A DNA stretch of 64,000 nucleotides. Source: Streptococcus suis (GTDB lineage Bacteria; Bacillota; Bacilli; Lactobacillales; Streptococcaceae). The notes below the pieces were generated by a model. That model saw only the letters and a list, made by a program, of their open reading frames with translations. It was not told the origin of the DNA and ran no database searches. Position numbers and translations under genes: made by a program. The stretch is from contig NZ_POJH01000017.1 of NCBI RefSeq assembly GCF_002960625.1, forward strand, positions 1-64,000, written 5' to 3'. Below, one piece after another: positions 1 through 10,521 of the stretch (positions are counted from its first letter, which is position 1; every line of letters begins with the position of its first letter).

Positions 1-144
1 ATTTTAGGCAAAAACAGAACTTAGTCTGAGACTAAATTCTGTTGGTTTTATGCAGTTTTCTCAGAGTAACTTCTAGATGGACGGGAACTAGAACTTACTT
101 TGAGAATTTACCACGGATTTTAGGAAAATTAAAATAGAATTCTC

Positions 145-172
145 TTGACTATTTTTGACCAAGTGATACAAT
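145..172 (+). promoter_or_regulatory. groESL promoter
   Basis: A TTGACT -35 (145-150) and TACAAT -10 (167-172) are separated by 16 bp, directly upstream of the CIRCE operator and groES. This reads as the housekeeping-sigma promoter of the groESL operon, with HrcA repression acting just downstream of the start point. Positions 1-144 hold no gene that I can support. Confidence 0.8.
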
Positions 173-184
173 AGGAAATGTGAG

Positions 185-211
185 TTAGCACTCGGAGGTA
201 AGGAGTGCTAA
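185..211. promoter_or_regulatory. CIRCE operator (HrcA binding site)
   Basis: The arms TTAGCACTC (185-193) and GAGTGCTAA (203-211) are separated by exactly 9 bp, a perfect match to the canonical CIRCE inverted repeat. It lies between the promoter and the groES ribosome binding site, the standard place for HrcA repression of groESL and for heat-shock induction. Confidence 0.97.
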
Positions 212-231
212 AAAGACCAGGAGGTAATACC

Positions 232-513
232 ATGTTGAAACCATTGGGCGATCGTATCGTCGTAAAAATTGAAGAAAAAGAACAAACTGTTGGTGGCTTT
301 GTTCTAGCTGGAGCAAGTCAAGAAAAAACCAAGGAAGCAAGTGTCCTAGCGATTGGAGAAGGAATTCGTACTCTGAACGGAGACCTGGTTGCACCTGCTG
401 TGGCAGTTGGTGATACAGTGTTGATTGATGCTCATGCAGGTTTGGAAGTCAAAGACGGTGACCAGACTGTTTACATCATTCGTGAAGCTGATATTTTAGC
501 AATCGTTGAATAA
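232..513 (+). CDS. groES: Co-chaperonin GroES
   Basis: A 93-residue GroES (Cpn10), the heptameric lid that closes the GroEL folding chamber in the cytoplasm. The protein opens [15 protein letters not shown] and keeps the usual mobile-loop region near residues 15-30. An upstream in-frame ATG at 205 lies inside the CIRCE arm. ATG 232 is chosen because it follows a good GGAGGT ribosome binding site (220-225) and gives the usual family length. It is first in an operon with groEL, 91 bp downstream, and under the CIRCE/HrcA control seen at 185-211. Nothing is unusual. Confidence 0.96.
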   Translation: MLKPLGDRIVVKIEEKEQTVGGFVLAGASQEKTKEASVLAIGEGIRTLNGDLVAPAVAVGDTVLIDAHAGLEVKDGDQTVYIIREADILAIVE

Positions 514-583
514 GAAACTAATAGAAAAGGATTTGAACCCGCTTGTGAAATTGTAAGAAATGTGAAATAGGATTTTTTATTGA

Positions 584-2227
<1,644 letters not shown>

Positions 2228-2239
2228 TTAGATGAAAAG

Positions 2240-2266
2240 AAACACAGTCGAAAGGCTGTGTTTTTC
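2240..2266 (+). terminator. Terminator of groESL
   Basis: The 8-bp stem AAACACAG/CTGTGTTT is followed by a run of T, 12 bp after the groEL stop codon. Confidence 0.85.
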
Positions 2267-2289
2267 TTGAAAATTTCAATCACATCTAT

Positions 2290-2318
2290 TTGACAATAGG
2301 TTTGGGATGTGGTACTAT
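2290..2318 (+). promoter_or_regulatory. rpsL-rpsG promoter
   Basis: TTGACA (2290-2295) and TACTAT (2313-2318) are 17 bp apart. Transcription would begin near 2325, giving a leader of about 130 nt before rpsL. Confidence 0.8.
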
Positions 2319-2337
2319 ATTAGACGGTACTTTTTAC

Positions 2338-2429
2338 TTTTGGTCTCTCAAGAGTGTACAGGGACGTGCTGACAAATGTTGCAAAAGTACACACAGATAG
2401 GGGTTGTCACCAATGCCCTATCACCAAAA
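2338..2429 (+). promoter_or_regulatory. Structured 5' leader of rpsL
   Basis: An outer stem TTTTGGT (2338-2344) with ACCAAAA (2423-2429) encloses two helices: GTGTAC/GTACAC (2354-2359 with 2387-2392) and GATAGGG/CCCTATC (2396-2402 with 2416-2422). The second helix abuts the outer stem, giving a compact three-way junction. Its place between promoter and rpsL suggests a ribosomal-protein autoregulatory leader. I do not recognise it as a named RNA family. The pairing is seen in the sequence; the function is inferred. Confidence 0.55.
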
Positions 2430-2456
2430 ATAAAAAATATATACAGGAGAATGTAG

Positions 2457-2870
2457 ATGCCTACAATTAACCAGTTGGTACGTAAACCACGTAAGTCTAA
2501 AGTAGAAAAATCTAAATCACCAGCTTTGAACGTTGGTTACAACAGCCGTAAAAAAGTTCAAACAAATGTTTCATCACCACAAAAACGCGGTGTTGCAACT
2601 CGTGTCGGAACAATGACACCTAAAAAACCTAACTCAGCCCTTCGTAAATTTGCTCGTGTACGTTTGAGCAACCTTATCGAAGTTACTGCTTACATCCCAG
2701 GTATCGGTCACAACTTGCAAGAACACAGTGTGGTTCTTCTTCGTGGTGGACGTGTAAAAGACCTTCCAGGGGTACGTTACCATATCGTTCGTGGTGCACT
2801 AGATACTGCTGGTGTAAACGATCGTAAGCAAGGCCGTTCTAAATACGGTACTAAACGTCCAAAAGGCTAA
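2457..2870 (+). CDS. rpsL: 30S ribosomal protein S12
   Basis: A 137-residue S12, part of the decoding centre of the small subunit. It opens [15 protein letters not shown] and carries the conserved loop [11 protein letters not shown], where the lysine linked to streptomycin response has the wild-type state. The second conserved block ([16 protein letters not shown]) is present. The ribosome binding site is AGGAG before ATG 2457. It is followed 16 bp later by rpsG, the usual str-operon pair. The upstream leader can fold and may carry feedback control. Confidence 0.98.
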   Translation: MPTINQLVRKPRKSKVEKSKSPALNVGYNSRKKVQTNVSSPQKRGVATRVGTMTPKKPNSALRKFARVRLSNLIEVTAYIPGIGHNLQEHSVVLLRGGRVKDLPGVRYHIVRGALDTAGVNDRKQGRSKYGTKRPKG

Positions 2871-2886
2871 GAAGGGGGAAATATAA

Positions 2887-3357
2887 ATGAGTCGTAAAAA
2901 TCAAGCGCCTAAGCGCGAAGTATTGCCAGATCCATTGTATAACTCAAAATTGGTAACTCGTTTGATCAACCGTGTTATGTTGGACGGTAAACGTGGTACT
3001 GCTGCATCAATCGTTTACGGTGCCTTTGATCAAATCAAAGAAGCAACTGGTAACGATGCACTTGAAGTATTTGAAACAGCAATGGAAAACATCATGCCTG
3101 TACTTGAAGTACGTGCACGCCGTGTTGGTGGTTCTAACTACCAAGTTCCAGTTGAAGTTCGTCCAGAGCGTCGTACAACACTTGGTCTTCGTTGGTTGGT
3201 AACAATCGCTCGTAACCGTGGTGAGCACACTATGATCGATCGCCTTGCGAAAGAAATCATGGATGCAGCAAACAACACTGGTGCAGCTGTTAAGAAACGT
3301 GAAGACACCCACAAAATGGCAGAAGCAAACCGCGCATTCGCACACTTCCGCTGGTAA
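2887..3357 (+). CDS. rpsG: 30S ribosomal protein S7
   Basis: A 156-residue S7, the primary 16S rRNA-binding protein that organises the head of the 30S subunit. It opens [20 protein letters not shown], contains the conserved [14 protein letters not shown] segment, and ends at the usual length. It is co-transcribed with rpsL. The distance to fusA (492 bp) is long and is filled by structured repeats and a terminator, so fusA appears to be transcribed mainly from its own promoter. Confidence 0.98.
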
Positions 3358-3370
3358 GATAGGATGTTTT

Positions 3371-3690
3371 AGCGTTAAACAAATGCTAGCCAAAATAGGA
3401 AAATCGACGAAGAAACTTCGGTTTCTAGGAGGTTTTACACCTAAAGGTAGCCACACTTGTAATTGGCTAAAGCCAAAACAATTGCGTCTCTTTTTAGCAG
3501 ACATTTGTAGCTAAAATTCAACTAAGATTAAGATACGAGGGCGTCAAGCAACTCCTAGACAAAATAGGGAAGCGAAGCAGATTGCTGTGCAATCAATGAG
3601 GTTCATCTTTTTGTCAGCGAGTTGTAGCCCGAGTTCAATTAGGATGTGAGGACGTTAAATCAATTCTACATAAATCAATTGAGATTATGG
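3371..3690. repeat. Three diverged repeats with covarying inverted arms (rpsG-fusA gap)
   Basis: Three diverged units each begin near a CGTTAA/CGTCAA head. The arm pairs differ in sequence but stay complementary: ACAAATG/CATTTGT (3379-3385 with 3502-3508), CAACTC/GAGTTG (3549-3554 with 3619-3624) and TCAATT/AATTGA (3660-3665 with 3677-3682). Unit 1 also contains internal hairpins, including AGAAAC-TTCG-GTTTCT with a UUCG loop. Unit 2 contains GATTGC-TGT-GCAATC. No coding capacity is supported in this gap. The structure is seen in the sequence; the role and family are unknown. Confidence 0.6.
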
Positions 3691-3765
3691 TAGCAACTTA
3701 TCGTTCAATCATCACAAACCGGATCGAGGCTTGCCTCATCCACTTCACACCATTAGTAAGAAATC

Positions 3766-3794
3766 AAGCGGGTGGGACTTGCCCACTCGCTTTT
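3766..3794 (+). terminator. Terminator downstream of rpsL-rpsG
   Basis: An 11-bp stem AAGCGGGTGGG / CCCACTCGCTT (one mismatched or wobble pair, 5-nt loop) is followed by TTTTCTT. It sits just upstream of the fusA promoter and separates the two transcription units. Confidence 0.8.
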
Positions 3795-3803
3795 CTTAAA
3801 ATA

Positions 3804-3812
3804 TGGTATAAT
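3804..3812 (+). promoter_or_regulatory. Extended -10 promoter of fusA
   Basis: TGGTATAAT matches an extended -10 element (TGnTATAAT). No good -35 lies 17 bp upstream, which fits extended -10 promoters. The start codon of fusA is 38 bp downstream. Confidence 0.65.
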
Positions 3813-3849
3813 CAGAATAGAAATCTAAAAATATAGGAGAACAAACCTC

Positions 3850-5931
3850 ATGGCACGCGAATTTTCATTAGAAAAAACTCGTAATATCGGTATCATGGCG
3901 CACGTTGACGCGGGTAAAACAACGACAACTGAGCGTATTCTTTACTACACTGGTAAAATCCACAAAATCGGTGAAACTCACGAAGGTGCATCACAAATGG
4001 ACTGGATGGAGCAAGAGCAAGAGCGTGGTATCACAATCACATCTGCTGCGACAACAGCTCAATGGAACAACCACCGTGTAAACATCATCGACACACCAGG
4101 ACACGTGGACTTCACAATCGAAGTACAACGTTCACTTCGCGTTCTTGATGGTGCGGTTACCGTTCTTGACTCACAATCAGGTGTTGAGCCACAAACTGAA
4201 ACAGTATGGCGTCAAGCAACTGAGTACGGTGTTCCACGTATCGTATTTGCTAACAAAATGGATAAAATCGGTGCGGACTTCCTTTACTCAGTAAGCACAC
4301 TTCACGATCGTCTTCAAGCAAATGCACACCCAATCCAATTGCCAATCGGTTCTGAAGATGAGTTCCGTGGTATCATCGACTTGATCAAGATGAAAGCTGA
4401 AATCTATACTAACGACCTTGGTACAGATATTCTTGAAGAAGATATTCCAGCTGAATACCTTGAGCAAGCTCAAGAATACCGTGAAAAATTGGTTGAAGCA
4501 GTTGCTGAAACTGATGAAGAATTGATGATGAAATACCTTGAAGGTGAAGAAATCACAAACGAAGAATTGAAAGCTGGTATCCGTAAAGCGACTATCAACG
4601 TTGAATTCTTCCCAGTATTGTGTGGTTCAGCCTTCAAGAACAAAGGTGTTCAATTGATGCTTGATGCGGTTATTGACTACCTTCCAAGCCCAGTCGATAT
4701 CCCTGCTATCAAAGGTATCAACCCAGATACAGATGCTGAAGAAGAGCGTCATGCTTCTGATGAAGAGCCATTTGCAGCTCTTGCCTTCAAGATCATGACT
4801 GACCCATTCGTAGGTCGTTTGACATTCTTCCGTGTTTACTCAGGTGTACTTAACAGTGGTTCATACGTAATGAACACTTCTAAAGGTAAACGCGAGCGTA
4901 TCGGACGTATCCTTCAAATGCACGCAAACAGCCGTCAAGAAATTGAAACTGTTTACGCTGGTGACATCGCCGCTGCGGTTGGTTTGAAAGATACTACAAC
5001 TGGTGACTCATTGACAGATGAAAAAGCAAAAGTAATCCTTGAGTCAATCCACGTTCCAGAACCAGTTATTCAATTGATGGTTGAGCCTAAGTCTAAAGCT
5101 GACCAAGACAAGATGGGTATTGCCCTTTCTAAATTGGCTGAAGAAGACCCAACCTTCCGCGTTGAAACAAACGTTGAAACTGGTGAAACAGTTATCTCTG
5201 GTATGGGTGAGTTGCACTTGGATGTCCTTGTTGACCGTATGCGTCGTGAATTCAAAGTTGAAGCAAACGTAGGTGCTCCTCAAGTATCATACCGTGAAAC
5301 ATTCCGCGCTTCTACACAAGCTCGTGGTTTCTTCAAACGCCAGTCTGGTGGTAAAGGTCAATTCGGTGACGTTTGGATCGAATTCACACCAAACGAAGAA
5401 GGTAAAGGTTTCGAGTTCGAGAACGCTATCGTCGGTGGTGTGGTTCCACGTGAATTCATTCCAGCGGTTGAAAAAGGTCTCGTAGAATCTATGGCGAACG
5501 GTGTTCTTGCTGGTTACCCAATCGTTGACGTTAAAGCTAAGCTTTACGATGGTTCATACCACGATGTCGACTCATCTGAAACAGCCTTCAAAGTGGCAGC
5601 ATCTCTTGCCCTTAAAGAAGCTGCTAAATCAGCTCAACCAACTATCCTTGAGCCAATGATGCTTGTAACCATCACTGCACCAGAAGATAACCTTGGTGAC
5701 GTTATGGGTCACGTTACTGCACGTCGTGGTCGCGTTGACGGTATGGAAGCTCGTGGTAACACACAAATCGTTCGTGCTTATGTGCCACTTGCTGAAATGT
5801 TCGGTTACGCAACTGTACTTCGTTCAGCAACACAAGGTCGCGGTACTTTCATGATGGTATTTGACCACTACGAAGATGTACCAAAATCTGTACAAGATGA
5901 AATCATCAAGAAAAACGGCGGCAACGCTTAA
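3850..5931 (+). CDS. fusA: Elongation factor G
   Basis: A 693-residue EF-G, the GTPase that drives translocation and, with RRF, ribosome recycling. The G1 motif AHVDAGKTT lies near residues 17-25, followed by the switch region [11 protein letters not shown], then DTPGH and NKMD. The C-terminal domains IV/V contain the usual [10 protein letters not shown] and [12 protein letters not shown] segments. Length is normal. ATG 3850 follows AGGAGAA at good spacing. Codon use is strongly biased, as expected for a highly expressed gene. A terminator follows at 5944-5969. Confidence 0.98.
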   Translation: MAREFSLEKTRNIGIMAHVDAGKTTTTERILYYTGKIHKIGETHEGASQMDWMEQEQERGITITSAATTAQWNNHRVNIIDTPGHVDFTIEVQRSLRVLDGAVTVLDSQSGVEPQTETVWRQATEYGVPRIVFANKMDKIGADFLYSVSTLHDRLQANAHPIQLPIGSEDEFRGIIDLIKMKAEIYTNDLGTDILEEDIPAEYLEQAQEYREKLVEAVAETDEELMMKYLEGEEITNEELKAGIRKATINVEFFPVLCGSAFKNKGVQLMLDAVIDYLPSPVDIPAIKGINPDTDAEEERHASDEEPFAALAFKIMTDPFVGRLTFFRVYSGVLNSGSYVMNTSKGKRERIGRILQMHANSRQEIETVYAGDIAAAVGLKDTTTGDSLTDEKAKVILESIHVPEPVIQLMVEPKSKADQDKMGIALSKLAEEDPTFRVETNVETGETVISGMGELHLDVLVDRMRREFKVEANVGAPQVSYRETFRASTQARGFFKRQSGGKGQFGDVWIEFTPNEEGKGFEFENAIVGGVVPREFIPAVEKGLVESMANGVLAGYPIVDVKAKLYDGSYHDVDSSETAFKVAASLALKEAAKSAQPTILEPMMLVTITAPEDNLGDVMGHVTARRGRVDGMEARGNTQIVRAYVPLAEMFGYATVLRSATQGRGTFMMVFDHYEDVPKSVQDEIIKKNGGNA

Positions 5932-5943
5932 TTGATTGCCCAA

Positions 5944-5969
5944 GCCTGCTCGAAAGAGCGGGCTTTTTT
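5944..5969 (+). terminator. Terminator of fusA
   Basis: A GC-rich stem GCCTGCTC / GAGCGGGC (one G-T pair, GAAA loop) is followed by six T, 12 bp after the fusA stop. Confidence 0.9.
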
Positions 5970-6008
5970 CATACCTTCTATCTCTTTTTCGTCAAGAACA
6001 AAATGAAA

Positions 6009-6029
6009 ACCACCAGTTAAACTGGTGGC
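6009..6029. repeat. Hairpin, possible remnant in the fusA-phosphodiesterase gap
   Basis: A near-perfect inverted repeat, ACCACCAGTT next to AACTGGTGG, lies in the non-coding stretch 5970-6161. It has no T-run, so it is not an obvious terminator. Nearby there is a short direct repeat CAAGTGGAA. It may be the end of a decayed mobile element, but I cannot identify one. Confidence 0.35.
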
Positions 6030-6161
6030 TGAGAAGATGTTGTAGTTCACTAAAAATCACCTCCAACAGTCTAGGGCTGAACTGTGCAAGTGGAAGTCGG
6101 ACAAACCAAGTGGAAAGCAAATAATCAAGTAGACGTTTTCCCATCCCTATTAGATATAAAA

Positions 6162-7325
6162 TCATTGTTCTTGGATGGGGAATATTTTAAAATATTGTAA
6201 TTGTTCTTGATACAGTTTTGTGTATTTGTTGGCTTGTGAAAGGCTGGATAATACTGTTTGTGTACGAGTTGGGTAGTCGGTGATGATACCATCTACTTCT
6301 ATGGTGTCTGCTTGTTGTACTCCTTCAGGAGTATTGACAGTCCATACGTAGAAAGATTTTCCTGATTTGCGAATATAATTAAGTAAATCATCAGTGAGTT
6401 GATCTAAGGGAACACTATAGCCAGTCAGGTTAGGTAATTCAATTTCCGGAGGTGCGCTCATCAATAAGTAGGTTTCAAATTTTGGAGCATACTTTAGAAT
6501 AGCGTTTATGAAATGAGAGTCAGCAGACTGAAGCTGATGCCCCTCCTCTTCAAAGCTTGCTTGGTATTTCTTCATAAAATTGTCTACCATTTTGGGACTA
6601 TCTTGTGCAGAAGTTTTAAAATCAATTAAGAGTTTCTGATTTTGTGTTCTGGCTTCAGTTAGAATTTGGTCAAAACTTGCGATTTGAGCAGTATGTCCAG
6701 CTGCATCTGTTATGATGGTTTCTGTTAAGTTTGCCAAAGTAAGATCATGGGGACGATAGTCTACACCAGCCCAATTGATTAAACTTGCATCGTGAAAAGC
6801 AATAAACTCTAGGTCAGCTGTTTCCCAAAGGTCGATTTCGATGTAGTCTGGCTGGCTCTTACTTGCTAATTGCAGTGCTTCAACGGTATTTTCAATAGCG
6901 TGGTGGTCGTTTAAAGCGCGATGAGAAATAATAAGTGGCGCTTTTGGGGTATGAAAGGAGGCTTCATATCGGGCTAATAAGAAGACCGGCACAACTGGAA
7001 GGAAGATGAAAAGGAGAGAAGAGGGCTTCCACCAAGTAAATTTTTCGTTAAAGAGTATTTTCCACCAGAACCACAAGGTAAGTGTGAGCGCAAGGATTAA
7101 ACTACTGTAAAGAAAAGCGAAAAATAGGCTATAGTTCATTTGCACATGACTGGTAAAAATATTTGAGATGACTGGCTGGATAGATATGCTGATTGTATTT
7201 AATCCATACCATAATCCTAAACTGAATAAAGGAGTGAGAATGCTGAGGATGGCTTTTTGAAATTTAGACCGATGTTTTCTTTTGGATAAGTGTTTCTGGC
7301 GAATTTTTGAGTATTTTGTCGGCAT
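6162..7325 (-). CDS. Membrane-anchored glycerophosphodiester phosphodiesterase family protein
   Basis: 387 residues. A basic N-terminus (about 1-25) and three predicted membrane helices (about 26-45, 60-85, 95-118) precede a GDPD catalytic domain. The domain motifs are intact: ISHRAL near residue 133, IENT, YIEIDLWET and AFHDASL, the histidines and acids of the GDPD active site. The family hydrolyses glycerophosphodiesters such as lipid or teichoic-acid turnover products to glycerol-3-phosphate and an alcohol. The catalytic domain should face outward, which is an inference. It is a single-gene unit facing fusA. A longer paralogue lies at 32019-33779; this one lacks that protein's multi-helix N-terminal domain but keeps the ENT glutamate that the other has replaced. 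Confidence 0.82.
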   Translation of the reverse strand: MPTKYSKIRQKHLSKRKHRSKFQKAILSILTPLFSLGLWYGLNTISISIQPVISNIFTSHVQMNYSLFFAFLYSSLILALTLTLWFWWKILFNEKFTWWKPSSLLFIFLPVVPVFLLARYEASFHTPKAPLIISHRALNDHHAIENTVEALQLASKSQPDYIEIDLWETADLEFIAFHDASLINWAGVDYRPHDLTLANLTETIITDAAGHTAQIASFDQILTEARTQNQKLLIDFKTSAQDSPKMVDNFMKKYQASFEEEGHQLQSADSHFINAILKYAPKFETYLLMSAPPEIELPNLTGYSVPLDQLTDDLLNYIRKSGKSFYVWTVNTPEGVQQADTIEVDGIITDYPTRTQTVLSSLSQANKYTKLYQEQLQYFKIFPIQEQ

Positions 7326-7455
7326 AGGAGTAATAACTTTCTAAAACATTACTTATGATTGTATCAAATTTTATAGGTTTTATCCAATTGATCAGTAAGT
7401 TTTCAGAAATTCCATGCAGTTCCGACAATATTAACAATGAAACTATATGAAATTC

Positions 7456-7484
7456 TTGCTTTTTTATTGAATAAGTTATATAAT
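7456..7484 (+). promoter_or_regulatory. gapA promoter
   Basis: TTGCTT (7456-7461) and TATAAT (7479-7484) are 17 bp apart. The leader to the gapA start is about 105 nt and contains two small hairpins (CTTGTA/TACAAG at 7503-7518, AAAAGGC/GCCTTTT at 7541-7556), neither with a T-run. Confidence 0.75.
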
Positions 7485-7595
7485 AAAAACGTTGAAAAGA
7501 TGCTTGTAGGCTTACAAGTTAATATTTTCACAAAAGGATTAAAAGGCTTGCCTTTTAAAATAAAGAACTCGATTTTCATAAGGAGGAAATCATTC

Positions 7596-8606
7596 ATGGT
7601 AGTTAAAGTTGGTATTAACGGTTTCGGACGTATTGGTCGTCTTGCTTTCCGTCGTATCCAAAACGTAGAAGGTGTTGAAGTTACTCGTATCAACGACCTT
7701 ACAGACCCAGTAATGCTTGCACACTTGTTGAAATACGACACAACTCAAGGTCGTTTCGACGGTACTGTTGAAGTTAAAGACGGTGGTTTCGAAGTTAACG
7801 GTAAATTCGTTAAAGTTTCTGCTGAGCGTGAGCCAGGAAAAATTGACTGGGCTGCTGACGGCGTAGAAATCGTTCTTGAAGCAACTGGTTTCTTCACTTC
7901 AAAAACTGCTGCTGAGCAACACATCCACGAAAATGGTGCTAAGAAAGTTGTTATCACTGCTCCTGGTGGTAACGATGTTAAGACTATCGTTTTCAACACT
8001 AACCACGATATCCTTGATGGTACTGAAACAGTTATCTCAGGTGCTTCATGTACTACAAACTGTTTGGCACCAATGGCTAAAGCTCTTCACGATGCATTTG
8101 GCGTTCAAAAAGGTTTGATGACTACAATCCACGGTTACACTGGTGACCAAATGGTTCTTGACGGACCACACCGTGGTGGTGACCTTCGTCGTGCTCGTGC
8201 TGCTGCTGCGAACATCGTTCCTAACTCAACTGGTGCTGCTAAAGCTATCGGCTTGGTAATCCCAGAATTGAACGGTAAACTTGACGGTGCTGCACAACGT
8301 GTTCCAGTTCCAACAGGTTCTGTAACTGAATTGGTTGCAACTCTTAACAAGAAAGTTACTGCTGAAGAAGTAAACGCTGCTATGAAAGCTGCTGCTACTG
8401 AATCATACGGTTACACTGAAGATCAAATCGTTTCTTCAGATATCGTAGGTATCTCATTCGGTTCATTGTTCGATGCAACTCAAACTAAAGTTCTTGACGT
8501 TGATGGTGAGCAATTGGTTAAAGTTGTTTCATGGTACGACAACGAAATGTCTTACACTGCACAACTTGTTCGTACTCTTGAGTACTTCGCAAAAATCGCT
8601 AAATAA
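7596..8606 (+). CDS. gapA: Glyceraldehyde-3-phosphate dehydrogenase
   Basis: 336 residues. It converts glyceraldehyde-3-phosphate, NAD+ and phosphate to 1,3-bisphosphoglycerate in glycolysis. The Rossmann motif [10 protein letters not shown] lies at residues 6-15, and the catalytic Cys152 lies in ASCTTNC. The C-terminal WYDNEMSY motif is present. An in-frame upstream start at 7437 would add 53 residues. ATG 7596 is chosen because it follows an excellent AGGAGG site and gives the normal length. Codon use is strongly optimised. In streptococci this enzyme is also found on the surface. A terminator follows at 8623. Confidence 0.98.
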   Translation: MVVKVGINGFGRIGRLAFRRIQNVEGVEVTRINDLTDPVMLAHLLKYDTTQGRFDGTVEVKDGGFEVNGKFVKVSAEREPGKIDWAADGVEIVLEATGFFTSKTAAEQHIHENGAKKVVITAPGGNDVKTIVFNTNHDILDGTETVISGASCTTNCLAPMAKALHDAFGVQKGLMTTIHGYTGDQMVLDGPHRGGDLRRARAAAANIVPNSTGAAKAIGLVIPELNGKLDGAAQRVPVPTGSVTELVATLNKKVTAEEVNAAMKAAATESYGYTEDQIVSSDIVGISFGSLFDATQTKVLDVDGEQLVKVVSWYDNEMSYTAQLVRTLEYFAKIAK

Positions 8607-8622
8607 TCCTTAGTGAAAATCA

Positions 8623-8648
8623 AAGAGGCTTCGGCCTCTTTTTTTTTT
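8623..8648 (+). terminator. Terminator of gapA
   Basis: The stem AAGAGGC/GCCTCTT with a TTCG loop is followed by a long T-run. The same hairpin sequence recurs at 10934-10956, just before pgk. Confidence 0.95.
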
Positions 8649-8687
8649 ACACAAAGAACATATATAACCATGTTTTGTACAGAAAAG

Positions 8688-8773
8688 CTTGTTATACTAT
8701 GCATAACAAGTATTGACTTACCAGTCAATACTTGTTATACTATGCATAACAAGTATTGACTTACCAGTCAATA
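8688..8773. promoter_or_regulatory. Tandem 43-bp palindromic promoter/operator, two copies
   Basis: Two identical 43-bp units (8688-8730, 8731-8773) each hold two palindromes: CTTGTTAT/ATAACAAG with a 7-nt loop, and one with perfect 10-bp arms AGTATTGACT/AGTCAATACT and a 4-nt loop. The second palindrome carries a TTGACT -35 (8713-8718). The first palindrome of the next unit carries a TATACT -10 (8736-8741) exactly 17 bp away. The promoter therefore exists only because the unit is duplicated. The nested palindromes look like regulator binding sites. It drives the three-gene island that follows. Confidence 0.75.
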
Positions 8774-8802
8774 CTTAACCTAATAGTAACACGGAGAAAG
8801 TT

Positions 8803-9924
8803 ATGAAAAAATTTTTTAAACTACATTCCAAGTCGGTTCGTTTTATTTTGTTACTTGTTGCAGCATTGGCTTGTTTGTCATTTGCCTATTCACAATATGA
8901 AAATTATCGGTTAACTCCACGTATCAGTGAGGAAGTGAAAAATGCTCCCTTAAAGATTGATACTAGTTCAGTAGTGTTAGAAGATGGTAAGTCCTATCGA
9001 CTACCGAGAAACATTGCTAATTTAGTAGGTGTTTATAAAGGGCTTGAGAATGGGCATGAAGTTCAAGTGAGAGTTAATCCTGACGGTACCTATGAAATAA
9101 TTAGTAAGGGGGAGCGACTTACTGAAACATATTTGGATAAGAATGGAGAGCTTCGCTATAAGCAGGAAGAAACGGTTGGATTAGAAATAGGTATTCTTGT
9201 AGAGGAGCATGGTTATGTTCGATTTTATCGGTATAAAGATACTATAGATGATGATACGCTGATGGGGCTAGAGATATTATCAAATGGCTTATATATAGAT
9301 AGTGATGGTAAAGTTGATCTCTTAAAATCTATGTTCCAGAAGCTTCGGAGAGAAGCAGTTTTCCGCCATAATGAATATGTTCCGCAAGATGTGCTGACGA
9401 TTGATGAAACAAATGCAGTGTTTACTCCTAATTTTTTACTGTTTGACAAGGAGAAACTGGTTAGCTATTCCCATTATCATGCACATAGTTTTAGAGATGG
9501 TCCCTTTAAGACAAGTTATACTCCAAAATCTGAATTCACAAAATCCAAAGATGTTTATGACATTTGGGAACAACCGATTGAGAAATGGGCAATTGAGGAA
9601 GTCTTGATAGAGGAAGTCACCTTATCCGACTTTTTACAAATGTATGGCTCGAGTATTCGGAAAACAGCTAAGGGGCTGTGGCAGATTGCTAATAATAAAG
9701 TTACTGATCCGACAGATACAGAGTTGGAGAGCTACATAAAAGAAAACGGTCGAGCATTAACGGATGAGGAATTGGCTCATATCAAGAAGAAGTACGGAGT
9801 GGAGTTTGATGTTTCGTTTGGTATTGAGAATAAGGGATATTTTACGACCATAAATGTTTTCGGCTGGTCTGAGGATACTGGTTTTGACGAATTTGGGCTC
9901 CTGAAGGAGAATGGGAGGTTTTAG
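8803..9924 (+). CDS. Uncharacterised membrane-anchored protein, first gene of the gapA-pgk island
   Basis: 373 residues, function not recognised. A basic start (MKKFFKLHSKSVRF) and one hydrophobic helix (about 13-30) suggest an uncleaved signal anchor with the rest outside the membrane. The outer part is hydrophilic and rich in Glu, Lys and Tyr, and I see no catalytic motif. ATG 8803 follows a GGAGAAAG site. It overlaps or abuts the next gene, so the three island genes look like one operon under the duplicated promoter at 8688-8773. Codon use is much less biased than in gapA and pgk on either side, which fits accessory or recently placed genes. Confidence 0.7.
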   Translation: MKKFFKLHSKSVRFILLLVAALACLSFAYSQYENYRLTPRISEEVKNAPLKIDTSSVVLEDGKSYRLPRNIANLVGVYKGLENGHEVQVRVNPDGTYEIISKGERLTETYLDKNGELRYKQEETVGLEIGILVEEHGYVRFYRYKDTIDDDTLMGLEILSNGLYIDSDGKVDLLKSMFQKLRREAVFRHNEYVPQDVLTIDETNAVFTPNFLLFDKEKLVSYSHYHAHSFRDGPFKTSYTPKSEFTKSKDVYDIWEQPIEKWAIEEVLIEEVTLSDFLQMYGSSIRKTAKGLWQIANNKVTDPTDTELESYIKENGRALTDEELAHIKKKYGVEFDVSFGIENKGYFTTINVFGWSEDTGFDEFGLLKENGRF

Positions 9925-9931
9925 GAAACAT

Positions 9932-10519
9932 ATGTTATCAATAGCATCAGATATTGTCACGATTATTGGAGGTCTGACCATTGTAGGAAGTCTTTATCAG
10001 TATCTAAAAGCAAAAAGTTTTGAGAAAGAAGTATCTTTTCTGGAAATCATTGACAGTTTTAATTCTTCTATAGAAGTGATGGAAGAAAAATTAGAGCTAA
10101 TTGAGGGATGGAATGATTATATTCTATATGAGGAAGGTCCGGAGGTATTTGATAAACAATTAAATCAATTACGGATGCAGGAAAGTCGTTCTCAAAAGAA
10201 TATGCTTTATTTGGACATGCTCAAGACACTTATTACCTATTCAGGTTCAATGCCTTTGCAGGATATTTTTGAAAGCAATCCGTATATTGTTGAAGAATTG
10301 GTAGAGTTGCTTGCTCAAAAATCAGAGGCTCTCCTGTCTGACTATAAGACAGAACAGATACTCAGGTTTCGCAAGTATTGTTTGCAACTATCGGATCACT
10401 ACCTTTCTATTCATAGAGGTGATCTAGAAGAAGAGGATGTTATGAGATATAAGGAGTTATACTTAGATATTCTCGAAGATATAAAACGTTGTTTAGAAAC
10501 TTATTTAAAGGAGAAATAA
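9932..10519 (+). CDS. Uncharacterised protein with N-terminal membrane helix and helical domain
   Basis: 195 residues from ATG 9932, or 202 from ATG 9911. The 9911 start has its AAGGAG only about 2 nt away, while 9932 has GGAGG 12-14 nt upstream, so the start is uncertain. Residues about 5-22 (IVTIIGGLTIVGSLYQYL) form one membrane helix. The remainder is charged and predicted helical, with coiled-coil-like Glu/Leu/Lys periodicity. No known family was recognised. It is translationally coupled to the 373-residue protein upstream and 2 bp from the lipoprotein downstream, so the three products may act together at the cell envelope. That is inference from position only. Confidence 0.6.
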   Translation: MLSIASDIVTIIGGLTIVGSLYQYLKAKSFEKEVSFLEIIDSFNSSIEVMEEKLELIEGWNDYILYEEGPEVFDKQLNQLRMQESRSQKNMLYLDMLKTLITYSGSMPLQDIFESNPYIVEELVELLAQKSEALLSDYKTEQILRFRKYCLQLSDHYLSIHRGDLEEEDVMRYKELYLDILEDIKRCLETYLKEK

Positions 10520-10521
10520 TT

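Noticed and set aside
3245-3514. Open frame across the rpsG end and the following gap
   Set aside because: It starts out of frame inside rpsG and runs into the structured repeats; no supporting signal.
8688-8773. Possible CRISPR-like repeat
   Set aside because: The two 43-bp units are directly adjacent with no spacer, there is no third copy and no cas gene; the promoter and palindrome explanation fits better.
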